Below, one piece after another: positions 34,276 through 43,515 of a DNA stretch of 64,000 nucleotides. Within the stretch, counting starts at the first letter, position 1. Each line of letters starts with the position of its first letter. The DNA is taken from NCBI RefSeq assembly GCF_043641555.1, contig NZ_JBHZRJ010000001.1, positions 1,178,001-1,242,000 of the forward strand, given 5' to 3'. The stretch comes from Saccharospirillum alexandrii_A. Its GTDB lineage: Bacteria; Pseudomonadota; Gammaproteobacteria; Pseudomonadales; Natronospirillaceae. The notes beneath the pieces were generated by a model, which searched no databases, was not told the origin of the DNA, and saw nothing but the letters and a program-made list of their open reading frames with translations. Both the position numbers and the translations under genes were made by a program.

Positions 34276-35459
34276 CTGCTCAGGCGAATGCCCTGCCGTT
34301 GCTGTCTGATCGTTTGGCGGTTGCCTATCAACCCATGTGGCAGCCCGACCGGGTTCTGCTGGGAACCAGCATGGCGCTGTTGCTGATTGGTCTGGTGATG
34401 ATCGGCTCGGCATCCATCGATGTGAGTGAACAGACGTTCGGTGTGCCGCACCACTTTGTTTTGCGGCATGCGGTTTACATGGTGCTCGGCTTTGTCCTGG
34501 CCTATCTGGTGAGTGCGGTGCCCTTGCGATTGTGGCAATCCTTTAGCTGGCTGCTGCTGGTATTGGCGATGGTCCTGTTGGTGTTAGTGCTGATACCGGG
34601 CATTGGCCGGGAAGTTAAAGGCAGCTGGCGCTGGATTGACCTCGGCCCGGTGGGTTTTCAGCCTTCCGAATTGGGCAAGGTCGCGATGATTCTGTACGTC
34701 GCCTCTTATCTGGTAAGGCGCCGGGATGAAGTCATCAGTCGCCTGTCCGGGTTCGTTAAACCCTTGCTGGTGATGTCGGTGATGGTGGTGTTGCTGTTGC
34801 TGGAGCCCGATTTCGGCACCGTGGTGGTGGTGATCGGTACCATTCTCGGCATGTTGTTTCTGGGGGGCGTCAAGGCCGGCCAGTTTTTCCTGGCCGTGCT
34901 CGCGGCGGCAGGTGCAGTAACGCTGATGGCGTTTGCACAGAGCTACCGGGTACAGCGGCTGTTGTCGTTCATGGATCCCTGGTCGGAAGAGAACGTCTAT
35001 GGCAGCGGCTACCAGCTTACCCAGTCCCTGATCGCCTTTGGACGGGGTGAATGGTTTGGCGTTGGCCTGGGCAATTCCATGCAGAAGCTGTTCTACCTGC
35101 CGGAGGCCCACAACGACTTTATTCTGGCCATTATTGGTGAAGAGCTGGGCCTGGTCGGGGTGATGGTTGTACTAGGGCTCTTTACGGCGCTGATTTACCG
35201 GATGTTCGCCATTGGCCGTCTGGCAGAGCAAAAAGGGTATTTGTTCGGTGCTTTTGTCAGCTACGGCATCGCCATGCTGTTTTCGATTCAGATTTTTATC
35301 AACGTCGGTGTGAATACCGGCTTGTTGCCTACCAAGGGCCTCACCTTGCCATTCGTCAGCGCGGGCGGGACCAGCCTGCTGGTGTGCATGGCGCTGGTAG
35401 CACTGGTTAATCGTGTTTATGGCGAAACCTTGCGCATGAGCGCGAAGGGGGCCAAATGA
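34272..35459 (+). CDS. ftsW: Septal peptidoglycan polymerase FtsW
   Basis: SEDS-family glycosyltransferase that polymerises lipid II at the septum with FtsI. 395 residues and about ten transmembrane helices. Typical motifs: GSWRWIDLGPVGFQPSELGK, the large periplasmic loop with EAHNDFILAIIGEELG, and LLPTKGLTLPFVSAGGTSL. Overlaps murD and murG by 4 nt each. Confidence 0.97.
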   Translation: MTAQANALPLLSDRLAVAYQPMWQPDRVLLGTSMALLLIGLVMIGSASIDVSEQTFGVPHHFVLRHAVYMVLGFVLAYLVSAVPLRLWQSFSWLLLVLAMVLLVLVLIPGIGREVKGSWRWIDLGPVGFQPSELGKVAMILYVASYLVRRRDEVISRLSGFVKPLLVMSVMVVLLLLEPDFGTVVVVIGTILGMLFLGGVKAGQFFLAVLAAAGAVTLMAFAQSYRVQRLLSFMDPWSEENVYGSGYQLTQSLIAFGRGEWFGVGLGNSMQKLFYLPEAHNDFILAIIGEELGLVGVMVVLGLFTALIYRMFAIGRLAEQKGYLFGAFVSYGIAMLFSIQIFINVGVNTGLLPTKGLTLPFVSAGGTSLLVCMALVALVNRVYGETLRMSAKGAK

Positions 35460-36535
35460 AGCGGGTGCTGATCATGGCTGGCGGAACCGGCGGTCACATT
35501 TTCCCGGCGATGGCAGTGGCTGAAGCGCTGCAGGAAGCCGGTTATGCCGTGAGCTGGCTGGGTGCGCGTCGTGGCATGGAAATGACGCTGGTGCCAAAAG
35601 CCGGATATGACCTTCACGCCCTGTCGGTTTCTGCCTGGCAGGGCGGTGGGCTGCTGCGCAAATTGATGGCGCCGCTGAATCTGATTCGCGCACTGGCTCA
35701 AGCCTGGTCGGTGTTGACCCAGTTGCGCCCCAGCGTAGTGGTTGGTTTTGGCGGCTATGCGTCGGCACCGGGTGGTATTGCGGCGTTGTTGCGCCGGGTA
35801 CCGCTGGTGTTGCATGAACAAAATGGCATTCCCGGCCTGACCAACGCTCGCCTGGCCGGGCGCGCGACCCGGGTATTGCAGGCTTTCCCCGGCACCTTTG
35901 CCGGCGAGGTGGAAGTGGTCGGGAACCCGGTGCGCAAGGCACTGCTTGGTCTGGGAGAGCCGGTACAGCGCGGCCTCGGTGGTCACCGGCGGTTGCGGGT
36001 GCTGGTGATGGGCGGCAGTCAGGGTGCTCAGGCATTGAACGAGGTCGTGCCCCGTGCCGTTGGCGCACTTAACCGGTCAACTCGCCCCGAACTCTGGCAT
36101 CAGGCGGGCCGTGACAAAGTTGAAACAACCCTGGCGGCCTATCAGGCCGCTGGCGTAGAAGGCAGCGTCGTTGAGTTTATTGACGATATGGCCAAAGCCT
36201 ACGCCTGGGCCGATGTGGTGGTATGCCGCAGTGGTGCATCGACGGTATCGGAACTCGCCGCCGTAGGTGCCTACAGCATTTTGGTGCCGTACCCCTGGCA
36301 TCGCGATCAGCAACAGGTTCGCAATGCCGAATGGCTGGTGAATGAACAGGCCGCTGAGCTGATCGACCAGGCCGACTTTACTGGCACCTGGCTGGCTGAA
36401 CGCCTGACCTACTGGCACAGCCACCGAACCGAATTGAAAACCCGGGCCACGAACAGTTGGCGCTGTGGAATACGGGACTCCGCGCAGCGAGTAGTCTCGG
36501 TGATTAACGAATTGGCAGTGGAGGACGCGGCATGA
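35456..36535 (+). CDS. murG: Lipid II synthase (GlcNAc transferase) MurG
   Basis: Adds GlcNAc to lipid I on the cytoplasmic face of the membrane. 359 residues, GT-B fold. N-terminal GGTGGHIFPAMAVAE, then SVVVGFGGYASAPGG, LHEQNGIPG, VMGGSQGAQALNE and the UDP-binding VVCRSGASTVSELAAVG. Overlaps ftsW and murC by 4 nt each. Confidence 0.97.
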   Translation: MKRVLIMAGGTGGHIFPAMAVAEALQEAGYAVSWLGARRGMEMTLVPKAGYDLHALSVSAWQGGGLLRKLMAPLNLIRALAQAWSVLTQLRPSVVVGFGGYASAPGGIAALLRRVPLVLHEQNGIPGLTNARLAGRATRVLQAFPGTFAGEVEVVGNPVRKALLGLGEPVQRGLGGHRRLRVLVMGGSQGAQALNEVVPRAVGALNRSTRPELWHQAGRDKVETTLAAYQAAGVEGSVVEFIDDMAKAYAWADVVVCRSGASTVSELAAVGAYSILVPYPWHRDQQQVRNAEWLVNEQAAELIDQADFTGTWLAERLTYWHSHRTELKTRATNSWRCGIRDSAQRVVSVINELAVEDAA

Positions 36536-37977
36536 CGCGCCTGGATATAAACAACGGACAAGAGTTTCCGATTCCTGAAATGCGCCGCATTCGCCGCATC
36601 CATTTTATCGGTATCGGCGGTGTTGGCATGTGTGGCATCGCTGAGGTGTTGCATAACCAGGGTTACAACATCAGTGGTTCCGACCTGAAAGACAGTGTGA
36701 CCACCGAGCGCCTGGCCGCCATGGGTGTCACGGTGTTTATCGGTCACGATGAGAATAACGTTATTGGCGCTGATGTTGTGGTGGTGTCAAGTGCCATTAA
36801 CCCGTTGAACCCGGAAGTGAAATGGGCGCTGGATCGTCGCATTCCCGTGGTTCGCCGTGCAGAAATGCTGGCTGAACTGATGCGTTACCGGCACGGCATA
36901 GCCATTGCGGGTGCACATGGCAAAACCACCACCACATCGCTGATGGCCTCGGTGATGGCGCAGGGCGGTTTTGACCCGACTTTTGTCATTGGTGGCAAGC
37001 TGAACAGTGCCGGCAGCAATGCCCGTTTGGGAACCAGCCGCTATCTGGTGGCTGAAGCGGATGAGAGCGATGCCTCCTTTCTGCATCTGCAACCGATGAC
37101 GGCGATCGTCACCAATATCGATGCCGATCACATGGATACATACGAAGGTGATTTCGAAAAGCTCAAAGACACCTATATCCAGTTTCTCCACAACCTGCCG
37201 TTTTACGGGCTGGCGGTGCTGTGTGCCGATGATGAGCACATTCAATCCATATTGCCGCGCCTGTCACGCCAGTTTGTGACCTATGGGCTGGCCTCGGATG
37301 CCGACTACCGCGCTGTGGATGTGCGTCAGATCAGTGGCCGGACCGAGTTCCGTGTGCACCGGCCAAGCGGACACGAGCCGCTCGACATCGTGCTGCATAT
37401 GCCTGGCATGCATAACGTGCTGAATGCCTTGGCCGTCATTGCCGTTGCGACCGATGAAGGCATGACAAACGACGCCATCTGCCAGGGGCTTAACGGTTTT
37501 GAAGGCGTGGGTCGCCGGTTCCAGTTGCAGGGCGAATACCCGGTTCCCGGTGGTGAGGTGATGCTGGTCGACGACTATGGACACCACCCGCGCGAACTGG
37601 AAGTGACCTTCGATGCCATTCGTCAGGGCTGGCCAGATCGTCGCCTGGTAGTGATGTTTCAGCCGCACCGGTTCAGCCGCACCCGGGATCTGTATGAAGA
37701 CTTCGTCGACGTGCTGTCCAAAGTCGATGTGTTGTTGTTACTGGATGTGTATCCGGCCGGGGAAGAGACCATTGCCGGGGCCGATGGCCGCAGTCTGAGT
37801 CGCAGCATCCGGCTGCGCGGCCGGGTAGATCCGATTTTTATCGAACATAAAGAGAAGGTGTTGAATGTCCTGCCTGATGTGTTGCGGGCCGGAGACATCC
37901 TGTTAACGCAGGGCGCGGGTGATGTTGGGGCGCTGTCGGCCGACATTGCAGCCGCAAAACTGGGGTTTGAATCATGA
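36532..37977 (+). CDS. murC: UDP-MurNAc:L-alanine ligase
   Basis: Adds the first residue of the stem peptide. 481 residues. N-terminal HFIGIGGVGMCGIAEVL, P-loop IAGAHGKTTTTSL (about 123-135), EADESDASFL, and VDDYGHHPRELEVT. Overlaps murG and ddl by 4 nt each. Confidence 0.98.
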   Translation: MTRLDINNGQEFPIPEMRRIRRIHFIGIGGVGMCGIAEVLHNQGYNISGSDLKDSVTTERLAAMGVTVFIGHDENNVIGADVVVVSSAINPLNPEVKWALDRRIPVVRRAEMLAELMRYRHGIAIAGAHGKTTTTSLMASVMAQGGFDPTFVIGGKLNSAGSNARLGTSRYLVAEADESDASFLHLQPMTAIVTNIDADHMDTYEGDFEKLKDTYIQFLHNLPFYGLAVLCADDEHIQSILPRLSRQFVTYGLASDADYRAVDVRQISGRTEFRVHRPSGHEPLDIVLHMPGMHNVLNALAVIAVATDEGMTNDAICQGLNGFEGVGRRFQLQGEYPVPGGEVMLVDDYGHHPRELEVTFDAIRQGWPDRRLVVMFQPHRFSRTRDLYEDFVDVLSKVDVLLLLDVYPAGEETIAGADGRSLSRSIRLRGRVDPIFIEHKEKVLNVLPDVLRAGDILLTQGAGDVGALSADIAAAKLGFES

Positions 37978-38930
37978 CCGGTGCTGCATTCGTCAATACT
38001 GAAACGCTGGCGCGATTCCCACGTGTGGGTGTGGTGTATGGCGGGCAATCTGCTGAACGCGAGGTTGCTCTGGGCAGTGGACGTACCGTTATCCGTGCCT
38101 TGCGAGAGGCGGGATATCAGGTGGCCGAGCATGACGTTACCGGTCGGCCGGCGCTGATCAACTGGCTGCAAACCACCAAGCTTGATCTGGTGTTCCCGGT
38201 GTTGCATGGCCGGGGCGGTGAAGACGGCACGCTGCAGGGCCTGCTCGAATGGCTGGGCATTCCCTATGTGGGCAGTGGTGTTCTGGCGTCGGCTCTGGCG
38301 ATGGACAAATTGCGCAGCAAATGGGTGTTCGGCGCCAGCCAGATTGCGACCCCGCCTTTTGCGGTAGTGCGCTCGGCAGAAGAATGCACGGCCCTGGCCA
38401 GCCAGCTGGAATACCCGGTCATGGTCAAGCCGGTGCATGAAGGCTCAAGTATTGGTATGAGCCGGGTCGAAGACGCTTCCGGTCTGAGTGAAGCCTGTGC
38501 GCTGGCGTTCCAGTTCGACACCGAGGTCATGATCGAGCAGTTCGTAATGGGCAAGGAATACACCGTCGCTGTTATCGGAGATCAGGCATTACCGGTGATT
38601 GGCTTGCAGCCGGCGTCCGGGTTTTACGATTACAACGCCAAATACATTGCAGACGACACCCACTATGCCTTGCCCTCGGGTCTATCGGACGCGATGGAAG
38701 CCGAGGTGAAAGCACTGTCGGTAAAAGCCTTTCAGGCGCTGGGCTGCCAGGGCTGGGGACGGGTTGACCTGATGATGGACAGTGCCGGACAACCCTTTGT
38801 GCTGGAAGTGAACACCATACCGGGCATGACCGATCACAGCCTGGTGCCCAAAGCCTCGATGGCGCATGGCTGGTCATTGCCGGAACTGATGCACCGGATT
38901 CTGTCAACAGTGCCGGAGCAGCGGGCGTGA
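37974..38930 (+). CDS. ddl: D-alanine:D-alanine ligase (DdlB type)
   Basis: Makes the D-Ala-D-Ala dipeptide used by MurF. 318 residues, ATP-grasp fold. Motifs: GVVYGGQSAEREVALGSG, LHGRGGEDGTLQG, VKPVHEGSSIGMSRV and the metal-binding VLEVNTIPGMTDHSL. Overlaps murC and ftsQ by 4 nt each. Confidence 0.97.
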   Translation: MTGAAFVNTETLARFPRVGVVYGGQSAEREVALGSGRTVIRALREAGYQVAEHDVTGRPALINWLQTTKLDLVFPVLHGRGGEDGTLQGLLEWLGIPYVGSGVLASALAMDKLRSKWVFGASQIATPPFAVVRSAEECTALASQLEYPVMVKPVHEGSSIGMSRVEDASGLSEACALAFQFDTEVMIEQFVMGKEYTVAVIGDQALPVIGLQPASGFYDYNAKYIADDTHYALPSGLSDAMEAEVKALSVKAFQALGCQGWGRVDLMMDSAGQPFVLEVNTIPGMTDHSLVPKASMAHGWSLPELMHRILSTVPEQRA

Positions 38931-39715
38931 CCGAGCATAAGCGACGCGGCCAGGGCGCTGTACCGCGCAAGCCCAGCAAACCGCCGCGCAATTGGCGGCG
39001 CGCACTGCGCCTGTCAGCGCAGGCATTGGCGGGTGGTTTGGCTGTCGCGGTATTGGTTGTTGGCGGTCGGTGGGTGACCGAGCAGGATGTATCGCTCGAC
39101 TGGCGCCCCATGGCGGTCACTACCTGGCAGGTGGATGAACTGCTGGTTTATGAAGATCGCACCAGGTTGGATACGGCCATGGAAGCGTTCCGCGGGCGCA
39201 GCTTGCTGACCATCGCGCCGGGTGAGGTGCAGCAGAGGCTGGAACAGTTGCCCTGGGTAGCCGAGGTGAGTGTCACCAAAGCCTGGCCCGATCGGTTGCA
39301 ACTGGCCGTAACCGAGCATGAGCCGGTCGCCCGCTGGAACGGCGATCAGGTGTTAAACAGCGACGGTGAGCCGCTGAGCCGTCCGGTTGCTGAACTGGTT
39401 CTGGCTGAATTGAGTGGGCCGGACGCACAGGCCAAGCGCGTGATGGAGCAATACCTGCAGTTTAGCCGGGTCTTTTCCGGTGCAGGGCAGCGGCTCAACG
39501 GGGTCCAGATGCACCGTCGTGGTGCGTGGACGCTCACGCTGGACAGTGGCATTGAAGTCGCGCTGGGGTCCAAAGACATGCTGGCAAGAACACGTCGGGT
39601 GGTTGTGCTGCTGAATGCAGAAGGCGTGGCACCCGGCACGATTGAATACATCGATGCGCGGTATCCGAACGGCCTGGCCGTCGGACACCGCGCATCTTCT
39701 GAACCATCGGTATGA
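38927..39715 (+). CDS. ftsQ: Cell division protein FtsQ
   Basis: Bitopic divisome scaffold that binds FtsB and FtsL. 262 residues: basic cytoplasmic tail (1-29), transmembrane segment (about 30-47), POTRA domain (about 70-140, with LLTIAPGEVQQRLEQLPWV and VTKAWPDRLQLAVTEHEPVA) and the C-terminal beta domain. Overlaps ddl by 4 nt; 8 nt before ftsA. Confidence 0.95.
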   Translation: MTEHKRRGQGAVPRKPSKPPRNWRRALRLSAQALAGGLAVAVLVVGGRWVTEQDVSLDWRPMAVTTWQVDELLVYEDRTRLDTAMEAFRGRSLLTIAPGEVQQRLEQLPWVAEVSVTKAWPDRLQLAVTEHEPVARWNGDQVLNSDGEPLSRPVAELVLAELSGPDAQAKRVMEQYLQFSRVFSGAGQRLNGVQMHRRGAWTLTLDSGIEVALGSKDMLARTRRVVVLLNAEGVAPGTIEYIDARYPNGLAVGHRASSEPSV

Positions 39716-39723
39716 GGTGAGAG

Positions 39724-40974
39724 ATGACATCGCCGTTTCAGGGAAAATTGATCGTCGGGCTGGATATTGGTACATCCAAGGTCGTCGCTATCGTGGGTAC
39801 GGTGACAGCCGAAGGCGGCATTGAGATTGTTGGCCTGGGGTCGCACCCGTCGCGCGGTTTGAAAAAAGGCGTGGTGGTGAACATTGAATCCACCGTGCAG
39901 AGCATTCAGCGCGCGGTTGAGGAAGCTGAACTGATGTCTGGCTGCGACATTCATTCTGTGTATGTCGGTATTGCAGGCAGTCACATCAGCAGTCTGAACA
40001 GCCACGGTATTGTCGCGATCAAGGAAAAAGAAGTGATCGAGGCTGACCTTGAGCGCGTGATCGATGCTGCTCAGGCCGTCGCTATTCCGGCCGACCAGCG
40101 GATTCTGCACATCCTGCCGCAGGAATACATCATCGACTCACAGGAAGGCATCAAAGAGCCTTTGGGCATGTGTGGCGTGCGACTGGAGGCCAAGGTGCAT
40201 TTGGTGACTGGTGCCCAGAATGCCGTGCAGAACATCGACAAATGTGTGCGTCGCTGTGGGCTGGAAGTCGATCAGATCATTCTCGAGCAACTGGCTTCCG
40301 CCCAGGCTGTACTGACCGACGACGAACGGGAGCTGGGCGTCTGCCTGGTCGATATTGGTGGCGGCACCACCGATATGGCGATCTTTACTGAAGGCGCGAT
40401 TCGCCACACGGCGGTGATCCCGATTGCCGGTGATCAGGTGACCAACGACATCGCCATGGCCTTTGCCACACCGACCCAGCATGCCGAAGAGATCAAGATC
40501 AAATACGCCTGCGCGCTGTCTCAACTGGCCGGCGCGCATGAAACCATCAAGGTGCCGAGTGTGGGTGACCGCAGCGCGCGCGAACTGACCCGTCAGGCCC
40601 TGGCCGAAGTAGTCGAGCCGCGCTATGAGGAGTTGTTCAACCTGATCAAGTCAGAACTGCGCCGCAGCGGCTTCGAAGACATGATTCCGGCCGGTGTCGT
40701 ACTGACCGGTGGCACCGCCAAGATGGAAGGCGCCGTGGAACTGGCCGAAGAGGTGTTTCATGTGCCGGTCCGGCTGGCCTATCCACAAAACGTGTCGGGC
40801 TTGTCGGATGTGGTCTCCAACCCGATTCACGCGACCGGCGTTGGCCTGTTGCAGTACGGGTTAAAGCAGCTTCAGGGCGGCAAGCAGCCCGCCACTCGGG
40901 TGCGCAAACAGGCACAGGTTCCCAAAGAGAGCGCCTGGACCCGGTTTCGCAGCTGGATGGCGAACAATTTTTAA
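39724..40974 (+). CDS. ftsA: Cell division protein FtsA
   Basis: Actin-like protein that tethers FtsZ to the membrane and recruits later divisome proteins. 416 residues. Nucleotide-binding motifs LIVGLDIGTSKVVAIVG and LVDIGGGTTDMAIF, then VVLTGGTAKMEGAVELAEEV. The C-terminal amphipathic membrane-targeting helix (AWTRFRSWMANNF) is present. A GAGGTGAGAG ribosome site precedes the ATG. Confidence 0.98.
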   Translation: MTSPFQGKLIVGLDIGTSKVVAIVGTVTAEGGIEIVGLGSHPSRGLKKGVVVNIESTVQSIQRAVEEAELMSGCDIHSVYVGIAGSHISSLNSHGIVAIKEKEVIEADLERVIDAAQAVAIPADQRILHILPQEYIIDSQEGIKEPLGMCGVRLEAKVHLVTGAQNAVQNIDKCVRRCGLEVDQIILEQLASAQAVLTDDERELGVCLVDIGGGTTDMAIFTEGAIRHTAVIPIAGDQVTNDIAMAFATPTQHAEEIKIKYACALSQLAGAHETIKVPSVGDRSARELTRQALAEVVEPRYEELFNLIKSELRRSGFEDMIPAGVVLTGGTAKMEGAVELAEEVFHVPVRLAYPQNVSGLSDVVSNPIHATGVGLLQYGLKQLQGGKQPATRVRKQAQVPKESAWTRFRSWMANNF

Positions 40975-41080
40975 CCATTTTGCAAAACCGAGCCGGTACG
41001 CCGGATCGGAAAAAGGACGGTTGCCGCATTCAGGCAGTAAGTGGCAGCCAAGACAGGACGACCCTCACACATTCAGGGCA

Positions 41081-41096
41081 CAGACCTTCGGGTCTG
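41081..41096 (+). other. TTCG-tetraloop hairpin in the ftsZ leader
   Basis: CAGACC, TTCG, GGTCTG: a 6-bp stem with an extra-stable UUCG loop, 44 bp before the ftsZ ATG. No T-run follows, so it is more likely an mRNA stability or processing element than a terminator. Confidence 0.5.
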
Positions 41097-41139
41097 AAAC
41101 AACAACATCCATTCTTAAAACAATGGAAGGAGCAGGAAA

Positions 41140-42339
41140 ATGAAACATTATGATCCGGAAGTAAACGGCGGCGATATGTTCACACTCGTCGACGAACAGC
41201 CGCAAGCTGCGGTGATCAAGGTGTTTGGCTGTGGTGGTGGTGGCGGTAACGCCGTGCGTCACATGTTGCAGTCGCACATCAATGGCGTTGAGTTCATTTG
41301 CGCCAACACCGATGCCCAGGCATTGCGTGGTGTAGAGGCCACTACCCAACTGCAGCTGGGCAATGGCATTACCCGCGGTCTGGGTGCCGGTGCGAACCCG
41401 GAAGTAGGCCGTCAGGCGGCGCTGGAAGACCGTGAGCGCATTGCCGAAGTGCTCAAGGGCGCTGACATGGTGTTCATCACCGCGGGCATGGGTGGCGGTA
41501 CCGGTACCGGCGCTGCGCCTGTCGTCGCAGAAGTGGCCAAAGAACTCGGCATTCTGACCGTCGCTGTGGTGACCAAGCCTTTCCCGTTCGAAGGCCGCCG
41601 CCGGATGAAGGTTGCCAATGAAGGTCTGGACCTGCTGCGCGAGCATGTGGATTCACTGATCACGATCCCCAACGAGAAATTACTGACCGTTTTGGGTAAG
41701 AATGTGACGCTTTTGGAGGCTTTTTCTGAAGCCAACAACGTGCTTCTGAACGCGGTTCAAGGTGTCGCTGACCTGATTATTCGTCCCGGTACCATCAACC
41801 TCGACTTCGCCGACGTCCGGACGGTTATGTCCGAGATGGGCATGGCGATGATGGGTAGCGGCATTGCCTCCGGAGAAGACCGTGCGGTCAGAGCTGCCGA
41901 GATGGCGATTCGCAGCCCGCTGCTTGAAGACGTCGATCTGCATGGTGCCAAAGGCATCCTGGTCAACATCTCAGCCGGTGTCGATCTGGGGCTGGATGAG
42001 TTCACTCAAGTCGGTGATACCATCGAAGAATTCGCTTCTGAAGACGCAACGGTTGTAGTTGGCACGGTTATTGATCCTGAATTGGGTGATGAGATTCGTG
42101 TAACTGTGGTAGCGACTGGCATTGGCCAGGCCGAAGCCATGGCTGCCAAGCCCAAGGTGGCGGTAGATAACACCCGCAAAGCAGATGGCAGTGTCGACTA
42201 CAAGAAGCTCGATCGCCCCACTGCAGTGCGTAATGCCAAGCCTTCAGAAGCCGCAGCGGAAGACAGCAAACCAATGCGCAGTGCAAAAGACCTGGATTAC
42301 CTCGATATTCCAGCGTTTTTGCGCCGTCAGGCTGACTGA
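41140..42339 (+). CDS. ftsZ: Cell division GTPase FtsZ
   Basis: Tubulin-like GTPase that forms the Z ring. 399 residues. GTP-binding GGGGGNAV (about 32-39) and tubulin signature GGGTGTGA (118-125), T7 loop NLDFADV near residue 210, a linker of about 50 residues, and the conserved C-terminal peptide DYLDIPAFLRRQ that binds FtsA, ZipA and MinC. AGGAGCAGG precedes the ATG. A 165-bp leader separates it from ftsA, so it may have extra promoters. Confidence 0.99.
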   Translation: MKHYDPEVNGGDMFTLVDEQPQAAVIKVFGCGGGGGNAVRHMLQSHINGVEFICANTDAQALRGVEATTQLQLGNGITRGLGAGANPEVGRQAALEDRERIAEVLKGADMVFITAGMGGGTGTGAAPVVAEVAKELGILTVAVVTKPFPFEGRRRMKVANEGLDLLREHVDSLITIPNEKLLTVLGKNVTLLEAFSEANNVLLNAVQGVADLIIRPGTINLDFADVRTVMSEMGMAMMGSGIASGEDRAVRAAEMAIRSPLLEDVDLHGAKGILVNISAGVDLGLDEFTQVGDTIEEFASEDATVVVGTVIDPELGDEIRVTVVATGIGQAEAMAAKPKVAVDNTRKADGSVDYKKLDRPTAVRNAKPSEAAAEDSKPMRSAKDLDYLDIPAFLRRQAD

Positions 42340-42414
42340 ATCTGTACAGAAATAGCGTAGGTTCGCTGTCAAGCTTCTGGTAGAATGCTTGCCCTTAATA
42401 TTTTGACGGCGTTG

Positions 42415-42432
42415 AGCCAGTAGCGACTGGCT
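42415..42432 (+). other. Hairpin in the lpxC leader
   Basis: AGCCAGT, AGCG, ACTGGCT: a perfect 7-bp stem 25 bp before the lpxC ATG. No T-run follows. It may act in mRNA stability or translation. Confidence 0.4.
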
Positions 42433-42457
42433 GAACCAAACAGTAGGATCGGAACGC

Positions 42458-43375
42458 ATGGTAAAACAGAGAACACTCAAGAACGCAATTCGTGCTACCG
42501 GCGTGGGTTTGCACTCAGGCAAAAAGGTGTATCTGACGTTGAAACCTGCGCCCGTCGACACGGGTATCGTTTTCTGCCGCACGGATCTTGATCCGGTTGT
42601 GGAAATTCCTGCCCATGCCCTGAATGTGGGCGATACTACCTTGTCGACGACCCTGGTAAAGGGTGATGTCTGCATCGACACCGTCGAGCACCTGCTGTCG
42701 GCCTGCGCTGGCCTGGGCATTGATAATGCCTATATCGAAGTCAGCGCGGCCGAAGTGCCGATTATGGACGGCAGCGCCGGTCCCTTTGTCTTTCTGCTGC
42801 AGTCCGCCGGAATCGAAGAACAGGGCAAAGCCAAACGCTTTATTCGCATCAAGAAGCCGGTCATCGTGGAAGATGGCGACAAGATAGCCCGGTTTGAGCC
42901 CTATGAAGGCTTTGCTGTGCGCTTCACCATCGATTTCGATCACCCGGTGTTCCGTGATCGTTCGCAAACGGCCGAGCTGGATTTTTCCACCACGGCCTTT
43001 GTGAAAGAGATCAGCCGGGCCCGTACGTTCGGTTTTATGCGCGATTTCGAGTACCTGAGAGCCAATAATCTGGCACTGGGCGCCAGCGTGAATAACGCAA
43101 TCGCCGTTGACGATTACAAGATTCTGAACGAAGATGGGCTCCGATACGAAGACGAGTTTGTCAAGCACAAAGTACTGGATGCCGTGGGCGACCTGTACTT
43201 GCTGGGCCACAGCCTGATTGGCCGCTTTGTCGGTTACAAGTCGGGCCACGGGCTGAACAACTTGCTGTTACGGGCTTTGCTCAAGCAGGAAGACGCCTGG
43301 GAGTTCGTAACTTTCGAAAATGAAGAAGCGGCTTCAGTGCCCATCGCCTATGCGCCGGTGCTTGCAACAAGCTAA
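42458..43375 (+). CDS. lpxC: UDP-3-O-acyl-N-acetylglucosamine deacetylase
   Basis: Zinc enzyme of the committed step of lipid A synthesis. 305 residues. Zinc ligands expected at His78 (DTVEHLLS), His237 and Asp241 (HKVLDAVGDLYLLG); IMDGSAGPFVFLL is also conserved. Last gene of the dcw cluster, the usual place in gammaproteobacteria. Confidence 0.98.
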   Translation: MVKQRTLKNAIRATGVGLHSGKKVYLTLKPAPVDTGIVFCRTDLDPVVEIPAHALNVGDTTLSTTLVKGDVCIDTVEHLLSACAGLGIDNAYIEVSAAEVPIMDGSAGPFVFLLQSAGIEEQGKAKRFIRIKKPVIVEDGDKIARFEPYEGFAVRFTIDFDHPVFRDRSQTAELDFSTTAFVKEISRARTFGFMRDFEYLRANNLALGASVNNAIAVDDYKILNEDGLRYEDEFVKHKVLDAVGDLYLLGHSLIGRFVGYKSGHGLNNLLLRALLKQEDAWEFVTFENEEAASVPIAYAPVLATS

Positions 43376-43456
43376 CAACTCATGTGTACCGCTCGGGTCT
43401 CACAATCACTGCGCCTGCTATTGGCAGGGCAGCACTGAGCGGTGATCGGGCGGTTC

Positions 43457-43486
43457 GCACGAAACACTCGTCCCGGTCTTTCGTGC
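43457..43486. other. Inverted repeat between lpxC and the M23 peptidase gene
   Basis: GCACGAAA (43457-43464) and TTTCGTGC (43479-43486) with 14 nt between. No U tract, so it may be an operator of the peptidase gene or a weak terminator. Confidence 0.3.
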
Positions 43487-43515
43487 CGCTTGTTCAGGAT
43501 AGGTAATCGCGCAGT